From NCBI GenBank assembly GCA_944990035.1, contig CALYLX010000152.1:434001-498000 (forward strand): a stretch of DNA of 64,000 nt, in the 5' to 3' direction. The notes below the pieces were generated by a model that was given only the letters and a program-made list of their open reading frames with translations, did no database searches and had not been told where the DNA came from. The translations under genes and the position numbers were made by a program. Positions 1 through 14,179 of the stretch are shown here, piece by piece (position 1 is the first letter of the stretch; each line of letters begins with the position of its first letter). This stretch comes from Clitopilus passeckerianus. Lineage: Eukaryota; Basidiomycota; Agaricomycetes; Agaricales; Entolomataceae.

Positions 1-3563
<3,563 letters not shown>

Positions 3564-3963
3564 TTTTTTTGGACTTCATCTTCATAGTAACGTTTACATG
3601 TAATTCATATTCCTATTTGTATACTGTATCACGATAGCTACAAGGATCAATAGACTTTTCTTCCTAGATCTCGGTGTTGGTTTTTCATGAGTTTCTGAGA
3701 TGTGCCGCTCTTGAGGTCCAGGCAACCAAGTCGGGCACAGCAGATGTCAAGCATCTGGGCAACAGGCTAAAGCGCTCCCCAGAGAAATATGGACAATAGA
3801 AACCCCTTGGCTGTGGACAATGCGCAGTTATTGCCAGTACCAAGAGGACCTTGTCAATGGTGGTGCATCAGCCAATTGAGCCCCTCTAAGGGCCCATCAC
3901 GACGTTGCCGATGCTGTATTCAGCTTGAAGCTTGACCACATTCTCCTAAACCCAGAACTTACC
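3564..3963. other. Intergenic spacer, ATPase 3' end to MINDY start
   Basis: About 400 bp between two genes on the same strand. It should hold the polyadenylation region of the ATPase and the promoter of the MINDY gene. I see no gene, repeat or convincing TATA box. Confidence 0.6.
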
Positions 3964-5687
3964 ATGGCAGAAGTCGTGTCGCCAACGCTACAGTCGCAAG
4001 CAGATGTTTGGTACTTGAAGACCATCAAGTTCAAGGGGGAAGAAGTCAAGATCATCACGCAGAACTTCAACGGGTCAGGAGCCTTTACCGTGGCGTTTGT
4101 CTTCGCTTCCCTGCTAACCGCCCTTTGAACAGGCCATGCTCATTCATTGCAATATGTTCGTCAAATACAGCCTGTAAAGACTCGAAAATGACTGCTAAAC
4201 CATAGGCAATATCCTCATTCTACGGAAGAACATCACCATTGAGCCACCAACTCGCTCAACGGTCTCGTACGAGTTTCTCTCGCAGCTCGTTGCAGAATAT
4301 CTTCTCTTGAGCTCTCCTGATGTTGACATCTCTGCTGCTCTGTCGATTATGCCTCATACCCAGAGTATGTTCTTCAACAACAACTAAATCCAGGAGTCAA
4401 GTGGCGCTGACCATTTATTCCAGAGGGGCTTGACCTCAACCCACGATTTACATCTTCAAGCTCCTTCCAAGCTGCTACACAAACCGCTGGAGGCGAACTG
4501 AAGCTCTTCTCACAAGCTGGAATTGACCTGGTCCATGGCTGGCTCGTAGACCCAGATTCCTTGGAGGCAAAAGCAATGCGGGAAGAAAAGACGCAAGATT
4601 ATGACAGTGCAGTTGGGCTCATTGCAGAGGCTGATCATATCGCTGGAGGAATCCTTCTCCTTGGGGAGACCATGCCTCAAGAAGAAGGCGGGAGGAGGAG
4701 GCAAGAGGACTGGACACCTGAAGAACGGAGAAAAGTTGAAAATGGTACGTATGGTTCTTGATGTTCATTAGATTCTGCACTTCTTCCACTTTTCATTCTG
4801 CAAGCCTTATCTGCAACATGAACTTACGCCTTTTTTCTCTTCCCAGCCCTAACAATACGCCACTTCCTCGAACAAACTCAATCTCAACTAACATACCACG
4901 GACTATTCCACCTCGCTTCAACCGTCCCACCTGGCACTCTTTTTGCCCTATTCCGAAGCTCACATCTATCTGTGCTCTACAAATCCACCCCCGAGGACGA
5001 AGCCTCCTTTGCTCCTACATCCGACCCTGCAAACAGCCCCACGCAACAAGGGGACCAATTCCAACTTCTGGACGATGCCCAACCTTCCGCTCACGCGCCA
5101 CCCTCTGAGCCCAACGAAATCCCAATCTCATCTCTGACCATCCAAGACCCCCAACCTGGATCAAGCTCTCAAGCCCAAACCCCAACCCAAAGTCCCGCAC
5201 TCGAACAATCCCAACACGCCTCATCCCTCTACATGCTCGCCACCGACCAAGTCTTCTTCAACGAACCCACCGTTGTCTGGGAACGCATCGAAGATGTTGA
5301 CGGCTCAGCCGGCGTATTCGTCGACTCGTGGTTCAAGCGGTCCAACCCCGTTGGCGGGGACTGGGCGGGGCATACAGCGGAAGATGCGGTGAGGATACAT
5401 GAGGAGGAAGAGGCAAGGTTGAGAGCGCAGGAGGCTGGGGTGGGTGTGGATGGGTTGTCTGAGTATGTTTTCTCTTGAATTGAAAGGCGTTGGTGCTGAC
5501 TGGATTTGACTACAGCCAGGAATTAGCGAGACAGTTACAGGCGGAGGAGTATCATCGGTATGAGAGGCATGAGTCGGAGCAGATTCAGTTGGCGAGGGAG
5601 CAAGAGGAGAGGAGGCAGAAGGAGTTGCATATGATGAGGGAGAAGACAGAGAAGAAGGGGAAGAAGAAGGATTGTATCATCATGTGA
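3964..5687 (+). CDS. MINDY-family deubiquitinase with MIU motif and C-terminal CaaX box
   Basis: Cysteine protease of the MINDY (FAM63) family, which trims K48-linked polyubiquitin. Seen: an N-terminal stretch leading to ITQNFNGPCSFIAICN, assembled across two introns, which carries the oxyanion Gln and the catalytic Cys; a region with LFRSSHLSVLYK supplying the catalytic His; the downstream LATDQVFFNEPTVVWE block typical of the family; a helix QELARQLQAEEYHRY matching a motif interacting with ubiquitin (MIU); and a polybasic tail ending in CIIM, a CaaX prenylation signal. The start ATG at 3964 gives a short lead into the catalytic domain. About six exons; the last junction joins GA to C at the MIU. 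Known of the family: animal MINDY-1/2 also pair MIU motifs with the catalytic fold. Membrane anchoring is inferred from the CaaX box. Confidence 0.92.
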
Positions 5688-6652
5688 GGGGAAAGATAAT
5701 TTACGGGTATGTCATCGCCTATTTTTCTGCCCGCATGGGTGTCGAAAGGATTGGAACTGACTCGTATGTTTCGCAGATATCTATTCAGTATCTAAGGATT
5801 GAGTTTTGTTTTGGGATACCCGCTTTTCCGAATGTATTTCTTACCCGAAATGACAAAGTCCCATTGGGTGGTTGTTCTCCGTCTACCTCGAGTCTCAAAG
5901 AATCTTCCGGACAGCCGCAAGCACGACTCGCATGGATACTCTCGGGTTCAGAACTTTCTGCAACGTCGGTTCACTAGAAGGCCTTCGATACCTGGGTTTT
6001 ACAAGCTGGATATATGCGGCTGTTTGGCGTTCAATTGGCTTCGGGCGATAAAACGTGTGCTCAATACTTTTTACCCCCTTAGCTGTATGCATAATGATCC
6101 GCGAGTAGCGTAGACCTCCCACCGACGGTCTCAAACGGACATTCCTGCTTGCTCGCGGCGCTGCTAGCATCATGGCGACCATGGATGGCGCTATTCTACT
6201 ATCGGAGTGAAATATTCTTCAGTCATATTTCCTGCGTTCGACGCTAAGCGCTGATAACCGCCTCTTGGAGAGCTGCTCTGTGGCCAGGATATCTCGGGCT
6301 TGTTTCAATCTCCCAACACTGAATGACCAGATTATGAACTAGTCGTGACCGAGCCTGACCGCTACAGGTACACCCGAGGATTGGGAACAATTTCCACGGA
6401 ATGGGGTCTCTTGCTATCCGAGCTTCCGTACGATATAAAAGCTGGCTGCTCGTCTCTTGGAACAGCAGCACCTCTGGAAGGAAAGCCACTCACTACAGCT
6501 ACTACTCTCACTTACCTCCAAGCACCCGATTCTTCTCGAACCACACGCAGGCCGTCAGTTCTCTATAATCCAAAGTACGTTAGCATGAAATGCTTTGCGG
6601 CTCCAGAGCATTGACTAGGATCCTCTCTTTACAGTAAACTAGTACATTCATC
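5688..6652. other. Intergenic region with promoter and likely 5'UTR intron of the secreted-repeat gene
   Basis: No protein-coding signal recognised. The right part holds a clear TATA box (6434-6440) and a likely 5'UTR intron, from a GTACGT donor near 6575 to a TTTACAG acceptor near 6634, just before the ATG at 6653. Confidence 0.5.
6434..6440 (+). promoter_or_regulatory. TATA box of the small secreted repeat protein
   Basis: TATAAAA in a TA-poor surrounding, about 210 bp before the ATG. The distance is reasonable if the 5'UTR contains the proposed 60-nt intron. Few genes in this window have so clear a TATA box, which suggests strong or regulated expression. Confidence 0.55.
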
Positions 6653-7165
6653 ATGGTTTCCATTCGTGCCACCATCCTCCTCGCCATTACCGCTGCCATG
6701 TCTGCGCGTGCATACTCCTATGACGACGCTATAGAAGCCCTCGTTGCCCGTGCATACTCCAACGAGTATGACAGCCTCGTCGCTCGCGAATACGCACCCT
6801 CCTCCCACCGATACATCGCTCGGGCGTACTCTGACGACGGCCTGGGTATCGTAGCCAGGGACCTCACTGAGCTGGGCATCCGCTCCGAAGATATCTCTCA
6901 CGTCCTCGTTCTTCGCGCTAGCAGGACCCCATCGCCCGCTGGTCTGACCAAGGCTGAGTGCGAGAACTACATCAAGACTCGCAAGCAGTGGATTTCGGAA
7001 ATCAAGCCCAAGATCAAGGCAAAAACCAGCGAGATCAAGAAGGAGAAAGATGCGGCGAAGAAGAAGAAGTTGCAGGGGGAGTTGTCGAATCTGAATGGGT
7101 TGCATGAGCAGTATATTGAGGATCTGGAAGGGTACCAGAAGATCTTGCCGACTCTCAAGAAATAG
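6653..7165 (+). CDS. Small secreted protein with 12-residue ARxY repeats and a lysine-rich C-terminus
   Basis: Intronless 170-residue protein not matched to any family. Residues 1-17 look like a signal peptide (hydrophobic core ILLAITAAM, small residues before the first ARAY). The motif AR[AED][YL] then starts at residues 18, 32, 44, 56 and 68, so after the first unit it recurs every 12 residues (ARAYSNEYDSLV, AREYAPSSHRYI, ARAYSDDGLGIV, ARDL...). From about residue 100 the protein becomes a charged Lys/Glu/Gln-rich helix, probably coiled, with one Cys near residue 103. Strong TATA box upstream. Inference: a secreted or cell-wall protein, possibly proteolytically matured at the Arg sites. Function unknown. 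Confidence 0.8.
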   Translation: MVSIRATILLAITAAMSARAYSYDDAIEALVARAYSNEYDSLVAREYAPSSHRYIARAYSDDGLGIVARDLTELGIRSEDISHVLVLRASRTPSPAGLTKAECENYIKTRKQWISEIKPKIKAKTSEIKKEKDAAKKKKLQGELSNLNGLHEQYIEDLEGYQKILPTLKK

Positions 7166-8684
7166 AGCGTGGGTGTGGGATTTTTCTGTAGTTTTTACCT
7201 GGTTCGTAGAACTACATCCAATGCAATTGACTTGGAAGTGATGTGACATTGCTCGATATTGAAAGTCTGTTTACTGTTCATGATCGCAAAGCAAGCCTCA
7301 GCTATTAGCGTTCCTTGCTGGCTCCAAGCGCTAAGTGGGATTCCCGACGCACTGCAGAAGACTGACCTTTGGAAGGATTTTAGCAAATACAGTCACCTAG
7401 CTGGTTACCCCTCCGCTGCTTTTCAAATCGCACCTGGAGGCCGCGAGCGCCGAGATTGTAATACTTTAGTATTATGGTAGAACCACAACGCGGTCCATAT
7501 GGAAGCCCTCTGGATTGAAATACTCAGTAACCTTCGGAGCCGCATGTCTTCGATACCTGGGTTCTGCACACGACTACTGGCAGGTTGGTGTTCAAATTGG
7601 ACTGGTGTTCAGCTTCAAGTGGGACCACATCTACTTGAGACAATTACAGTACCCCTATTTACCAGCTTCAATTTTACATGCCTCAACGTAAATCCTGAAC
7701 CTCACCACGGTTCACAACCCAGAAACAGTACAAGGGCATTCCGTAAACGCACATCGTTGCTTACCTTCGGCTGCGAGCATTTGAACTGGAGACTTGTGCA
7801 GCCACTTGCAATGACCATCTCATAACTTAAGGCACCAAAAACTTTTATCACTTCAATTTCCATACCCAACTGGGATGGATTTGCAGCCTGCTCATGGTTA
7901 GCTTCAAATTTTTCTGGCCACGCGAGCTCTTCACCAGGTACTGTCGGGCCCGTCCTGCAGAGTCGGCCCGTGGGGCATCCCCAAGTGCGGTCGATTTCCC
8001 ATTTTCTTCGCGTTGCCTGGCTCTCGAGGGGTAAGTGGAGTTGGAGCAGGCGTTTGAGGTCAACTGAACAGGAAGTTCTGGGTCTCGACCGTTCATTTCA
8101 GTGCCTTCCCCATCCCATTTGATTTCGGAGGTCTTGGTGCGCGCGTGCTCATCGCATTCTCTGGTCTCTGGTCAATCTTCCTTCATTTTTTCTTCCAGAG
8201 AGAGGAAGGAGTGGCCCAGGTGGTGGCACGAGGAGGCCATTTGACTGATATCGATCGTCCGTTTGACATTTCATTTTCGGTCGGAGCAAATGGTTGCCCA
8301 AGCTGGTCATCTGGCGGACGTTTCTGTCACCTATGAGCATTCATGAATTCATAAGTGCTTGAGCTCCATTCTTGGACAATTCTGACCATCAGACCATGGT
8401 GTATCCCGCGGCTGAGTCGACATTGGTGCCAGTGCTTTCCCTATAAATCTTATCAAAATTCCGTCGAAAGTGTTGTTTTGGGCGTCAAACCAGCGGAATT
8501 GCAGCCGGATCTCCGTTATTTCACAGAAAAGTATGTCAAATATGTCGTCATCTCCACAAATATCACCCAGGAGTTCGATGGTGATCGAGCCGCTGGCAAC
8601 ATACGGTCGACATTGTATCATACGTCATTGCGCCGCACTCTACTCTTATAAGAGGCGGGGTAAATTTCGTATTTCGGTAACAAA
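7166..8684. other. Gene-poor spacer
   Basis: About 1.5 kb with only short open frames lacking codon or splice support. The last 40 bp contain TATAAG at about 8647, which would serve the small gene that follows. I see no repeats. Confidence 0.5.
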
Positions 8685-9095
8685 ATGAGCGACGAGTACC
8701 ATCAAACCGAAGGTTTCCAAGGCAGTTTGGTCAATGAATGTGAGTTTGAAATCGGAGGTCGCAATGGATTTTATTCTTCTACTTATTCCAATTAAGCCGT
8801 TGGGGATTCTGGTAGTGCTGCACGTTTGACCAGCGAAAACACACAGCAAAGCCGGCGAGCCAATGGTACGTTTACGATCTGGGGTAGGGTTCTAATATCA
8901 AATTCTAACCGAACGCGTTTGCACTCTCTACCTAACAAAGCTGCCAACACTGTGACTGGAGATACCTCTGGCAACCTATTGGAACAGTCATTAAACGGGA
9001 GTTCCTTGCAAGGTCAGATTCAGGACACTCAGCAGGGTAGGGATGAAGCTGCAAGACGGGATTACCTGGCTAATCAAGCTTCGCGGCATGACTGA
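8685..9095 (+). CDS. Small spliced hypothetical protein (about 92 residues)
   Basis: Three exons join in frame. Exon 1 from ATG 8685 ends before GTGAGT (about 8739). Exon 2, about 8797-8865, begins after an AAG acceptor and ends before GTACGT. Exon 3 starts after a CAAAG acceptor near 8940 and runs to TGA at 9093. All junctions are phase 1 and no stop arises. The product is hydrophilic and rich in Gln, Asn, Ser and Gly (for example GQIQDTQQGRDEAARRDY), with no signal peptide or membrane segment. A TATAAG lies about 35 bp before the ATG. It is not recognised as a family member. The consistent splice phases are the main support; a chance assembly cannot be excluded. Confidence 0.5.
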
Positions 9096-9162
9096 TGGGA
9101 ATGTGGCGCTGTACAATATCCTTTGAATAGACAGAACAAATGGAATTCTACTTTCTCCGAGG

Positions 9163-9801
9163 TTAGGTGCGAGAGCCATGCAGAACATTCAATTCTTGGC
9201 ATGTGGTGGAAAACAGAAATTCGGAGCCTCCCCTCGGCTCGCCAGCATGGCCAGTAGGCCATTCGACTTCTACTGCCTTCTGTTCGCGAATTTCCCGAAT
9301 ATATCTTGTCAAGAGCATCAAGCGCTGACTCGGCAACGAGCCGCCTGCTACTTGTTTAATTAAGATGTCAATGCTAGCCGATCGTTCGCACCCAAGGACT
9401 CTGTCTCCCGCATTTTGATGCCTCTGGGTCTCAGTACATATTCGGGTCGCAAGGCGATCATCTGTCACTCGGTTTCGGCAGGAAACATCGATACTGTAGT
9501 ATATGGCGCACGCCAGGTTATGGGGCGTGCCTTGCCCTAAATTGGTTGCTGCTGGAAGTAGGTGAGGCAGACGGAACCATGTGGATAGGGTCCCAGTTGC
9601 TAGTGGGTCCCAGTGAGAGACCTGTTCGACCGACAGCAGTATTTCGGCGATTCGGGGAGTGGTGTGCTTATCAGAATAATCAATAGAAAGTGGGTGTGGT
9701 GGTGGAAGATACCAGAAGCTCGCAGCTTCTTCAGACGGCAAAGGGTCTGTCGTGGGCAGAGCCCCAAAACCGACTGGGATCATGTCATCCGTGGCAGACA
9801 T
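9163..9801 (-). CDS. Uninterrupted 212-codon open frame, doubtful gene
   Basis: An ATG at 9801 opens a frame of 212 codons without introns. I recognise no domain. The composition is unremarkable, with several Cys and a Pro-rich N-terminal quarter, and there is no signal peptide. It is long for a random frame at this base composition, but almost all accepted genes around it are split by introns and this one is not. Could be a fast-evolving orphan gene or chance. Confidence 0.2.
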   Translation of the reverse strand: MSATDDMIPVGFGALPTTDPLPSEEAASFWYLPPPHPLSIDYSDKHTTPRIAEILLSVEQVSHWDPLATGTLSTWFRLPHLLPAATNLGQGTPHNLACAIYYSIDVSCRNRVTDDRLATRICTETQRHQNAGDRVLGCERSASIDILIKQVAGGSLPSQRLMLLTRYIREIREQKAVEVEWPTGHAGEPRGGSEFLFSTTCQELNVLHGSRT

Positions 9802-10949
9802 CCAGGGTTTATACCACCATGATGGGTGCGAGCATCACGCAAGAAGCAGCGAGCTGTCCATTGAATTCACGTCCTTTTTGTTGGCCGCGGAAACTTGATC
9901 TGCCAGCAAAGGGAAACCCCTAAGCAAAAAGGTATCTGCCACCGTGGCTTTGCTTTGAGCAGGATGATCAGAGAGGCGACTTACGGCGCTAGGTTACCCC
10001 TTCGTGACTCCGACGTCGGTGTCTTCAAAAGTAAAGAATGGTGGGGATCATATCATGGCATCAACAATCTGGTATCCGTTAGGTGGAAAGGATACATCTA
10101 CAAGAAAACGTTCAAAGGCGCCCCAGAATCGACGATTGAGCCTGAGGGTTCAAGCGGCACCGTAGTCATTCGGAGGTACCTAGATCCCGTCGTTGTAGGC
10201 GAATCTGAGCCTGGATAAATAGCGTTTAGTTGCCCGGCGGTAGAGAGATAGATAAGGAAATATGGCGGGCTAGTATAATCAGATATTGGAAATTCAAAGA
10301 GTTTGAGTTGCCGAGTGACAGATATTTGCAGCCTCCATCAAAGGAACCAGGACGCACATCAGTTATCATTGAAAGGGAGCTCATTAGAGGAGGTAGTTCT
10401 TCTCTCATGAGCTTCTAGAGCAGAAATACGGAGAAAAGAGAGCCTGGAAGCCGATCTATGTCATGTCACTTGCTGATCATGATCGGTAGAGCAGTTTCGA
10501 TGTCGACCAGTTCGCCGTTATCATGGGTTGTGGAGCTCTAAGGTCTGGCTGTGGGTGCTGTGTGAAGCTGGAGGGTCCAGCTAAGTTATTGCCTGCAGTC
10601 GCTAGAAGTTATAGGCGACGATGTTCTGGATTTATGCTTGTCAAACCGATGGCCGTGTCATGGACATAGGACCCAAAGCGATTGCGACACGAAGTTGCTT
10701 AGACCTTGTCCCAGAGGCCGATGCCCGAAAACATCGAAGTTCACCCTCTGGCTTGGTCCATGGACTTGCCTTAGATGTTGCTGTTCGTCCAAGCTCAAAA
10801 CAAGACGCGTCGCGTGCGCGAATGCACGAGACGTGTAAGGTCACATGACCTGTCAATTGTCCTTTCACCGACATTCGTCGTAGAACCTCTTGCAGCGGCA
10901 TGGTCTTTTCGACAACGGCAAGAGCACCAATTACAGCCTCAAGACGCCC
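9802..10949. other. Spacer upstream of GUP1
   Basis: About 1.15 kb. A plus-strand open frame of about 100 codons ending at 10218 has no recognisable domain or clear start and I do not accept it. The right end should contain the GUP1 promoter; no obvious TATA box. Confidence 0.45.
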
Positions 10950-13418
10950 ATGAATATCGACGGATACCCTCTAATATACCAATACGAGCCGTTACAAGAC
11001 GAGGTCAACTACCAGCCAGAGGAGAGCTTGCCACTGGACTCGCTTTCACTACCACCACTACAATTGCAGCCGAAAATCACAGGAATTCGAGACATGCGGC
11101 TCGTCGATTTGACGGTACATGTACCGTCGCAGCTCACGAAGAAGTCGGAGACCGAGACGGTACAGAAGCCGCCTAGAAGATGGGGGACACCCGAGTTCAA
11201 GATTTACTATGTCGTCGCTTGCATTGTTGTGCCCATCATGGCTTGGATACCCATACAACTCAGTTCCTGTAAGTTCTACACTCTTTGTAGCCTTGAATTT
11301 TACTGACGCTGATATATGTGTTAGCATCTAATCCTAATTACTCCAAATTCTCGCATAAACTGTCGGAAGGCTGGATCTTCTCTCGGCCTGTGGTATGTTC
11401 TCTGTTCTGCATTTTGCCCGGCACTAGTTCACATTGTTGCGCAGGATAACAGTGACGCCCAATATCGCTCATTCCGGAATAATATCTGGTCTCTCACGGC
11501 CTTCTTCTCGGCCTTCGTCTTCGGGAAGTTCATCTATGTGAGACTCCCGGGTCAGCCGAACTCATACACGCACCATTTGCATCACCTGAAGTACAAAACT
11601 GTGCTGTCACTCATTATGCTACTGGCTTTGCACGGCTCTAGCACCATCAAGATTCTCGCTATTCTATCCGTGAACTACGCCATTGCGAAATTCCTCCGCG
11701 GGTCAAAATTTGGCCCGCTCCTGACATGGGTCTTCAATGGACTGGTGCTTTTCGTCAATGACCGATATCACGGCTACGAATTTGGTAGCGTCCTACCCGC
11801 GCTATCCTTCCTCGTATGTTCCTCTTGCTTTTATAGCCCTCCTCGTAGCTTGACATATCCACCGCCCTCGCAGGATCAGTGGCGAGGAGCTTATCCTCGC
11901 TGGTACGTTAGCTTCAATATAACCATGCTCCGCCTGGTGTCCTTCAATTTGGATTACTACTGGGCATGCCACGCCACCGAAACACTCCAGGTAAATATCA
12001 GACTTTAACGCAGTTTGCCTGTGCTAATCGCCGTATGGCTCCTGACAGGTGGACGAGCCAAATGCATCCATGACGTCGAAGCAGCGGCTCACAAGCCACC
12101 CCACGCACATGTACTCCTATCTGGCTTATCTGTCCTACGTGCTCTATCCGCCGCTATACCTCGCTGGACCAATTATGACCTTCAATGACTATCTCTGGCA
12201 GGTATGTTCGGTTCAACCCTGCGCAGCCTTTGAATTCAGACTGATCCTACACCAATCTTCACCAGCATCGGCGACCCCTGTTTGTAACTCAGGATGCGAC
12301 AATAAAATATATCTTCCGCCTCATTATTTCCATTCTAACGATGGAATTTATCCTGCACTTCATGTATGTCGTGGCCATTAAAGACACGAAGGCATGGACA
12401 GGCAACTCGCCTGCACAGATTAGTCTAATAGGGTTCTGGAACCTGATCATCGTCTGGTTAAAGGTACGTATCTAGACCCCATCCTCTCACACCCGGAGAG
12501 GCTGAGCATACGTGCATGTGCTCAGCCTCCCGTGGTTGTATCCTTTTTTGATCGGTGATCGCGGTACTGACTCGCACTTTCGTACAGTTACTAATTCCCT
12601 GGCGGTTCTTCCGTCTATGGGCACTAATGGATAACGTCGACCCTCCTGAAAACATGGTCAGGTGCATGGCCAATAACTATTCTACGTTAGGCTTCTGGAG
12701 GAGCTGGCATCGAAGTTACAACCTATGGATCATTCGGTAGCTATCCTTAACCTTCTACTATCTCCGGCGGCATTCAATGGACCCTTGTTACAGTTATATC
12801 TATATCCCGCTAGGGGGTGCCCGAAACGTCTTCCTGAACACACTGCTGGTGTTTACATTCGTGGCTCTATGGCATGACCTAACCTTTAAGCTTCTTGCTT
12901 GGGGTTGGCTCGTCAGTCTATTCATTTTACCCGAAATTACTGCGACCTGGCTACTCCCTGCTTCTCGCGTATGTTCATCTCCTTCACCATTCAGTATGTT
13001 GTGGGCGTCGTGCTGATTTTTTGGGGCCTTCTTCATCAGTATGCGAAGGAGCCGTGGTACCGGCCCGTGTGTGCCTTCGGCGCTGCGTTAAATATCTTGA
13101 TGATGATGGCAGCCAACCTGGTAGGGTTCGTCATTGGGACAGACGGCCTACGCTTTTACGTAGAACGGTTATTTGGAACGAATCAAGGTGAATCTTACTC
13201 CTTTTCGGTATCTCGCTGAGCCGCTAAATAGAGCTACGCTTCAGGGCTACAGTTCTTAGTGGCTGCTGTGTGCTGTTTGTTTGTAGGGGCTCAACTCATG
13301 TTCGAATACAGGTGACCGGTTACAATCGCTCCTTGCGTCTGATCTTCCCTACTGATCGATCCCCACTTTGCCTTCTAGGGCTGAAGAAACGAGAAGAGGA
13401 ATTAAACGACGTTGCTGA
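10950..13418 (+). CDS. GUP1: GUP1-like MBOAT O-acyltransferase (GPI-anchor remodelling)
   Basis: Multi-pass ER membrane acyltransferase. In yeast Gup1 adds a long acyl chain to GPI anchors and affects glycerol uptake. Seen: a hydrophilic N-terminus of about 85 residues; the first membrane helix at [17 protein letters not shown]; at least eight further hydrophobic helices; the MBOAT block [10 protein letters not shown] followed by the RYIYIPLGG segment; and [16 protein letters not shown] with the conserved catalytic His. The true C-terminus comes from two small last exons (about 13245-13311 and 13379-13418), which join in frame to give an FEYR...RRGIKRRC ending and TGA at 13416. Reading past the last donor gives an unrelated tail. 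The first in-frame ATG is 10950; upstream codons in that frame lack an ATG. About ten exons. Confidence 0.93.
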
Positions 13419-14179
13419 ATTGAATAGCAGTAGTAATGAATGGCCATATCTATACTTTAATTCTACCCTATTGACCCACCTGGACACTATCTTTACTATA
13501 ATTGAATGCTGATAGCATCACCGTGAGTCGTCCCACATCAGGTGACAGCAAGGATGTCTATCCCAGTCTATCGCTACCCACACCATCAACGGGTTCTTCA
13601 ATCCTCAGTTCGCCAAGTCTTGGGAACGTCCACAACTTTTAGCCGGAAGCTTCGGACGGAGGTCCCCAAAACTAGAACCTGGTTGCGGACCCCGGCCTCG
13701 GTCTGCAGGTCCCATCTGATAGCTCTGTAGAACATCAATTCTCTCGCAGAACTGAGCAAAGCCTGTAGAAGGTTTCCTGAGCTTGATTTCATTCCTTCCC
13801 GACCGCGCGTTATACTGGTGTTATATTCTTGGACTCTTAAATGTGAATGTCGAAAGGACCTACAAGGCGACTTATGAAAAAAATGCTTCCGCTGATAGTC
13901 GGAGATGCCGATGTGTGTGTGTGTCAGCTGCTAAGGGTTGTTTTAAGGGCTGTTCCAACACGATCTCGATTCGGTAAAGTGAATTACACACGTGTAATGG
14001 ACCCTCTGCTTCCTTTTCGCGAAATCCGTTAGCCTGGGCACAAATTAACAGTACCTATACGGCATGCCCCCTCCTGGCTGATTGGCTTTTATTTAATCGG
14101 AGGCATACCTCTCCTCTCTTTCGTTGTCCCCCTCCCCCGTCCTGTACATACTGTCCGTCCGCCATTTCACGAGTCCGCT
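13419..14179. other. Spacer with a short (GT)n run
   Basis: About 760 bp between GUP1 and the monooxygenase. It contains a GTGTGTGTGTGT tract near 13914 and pyrimidine-rich sequence just before 14180, typical of a fungal promoter. No gene seen. Confidence 0.5.

Noticed and set aside
9895..10218. Plus-strand frame of about 100 codons upstream of GUP1
   Set aside because: No recognisable domain and no convincing start context; mixed composition typical of spacer.
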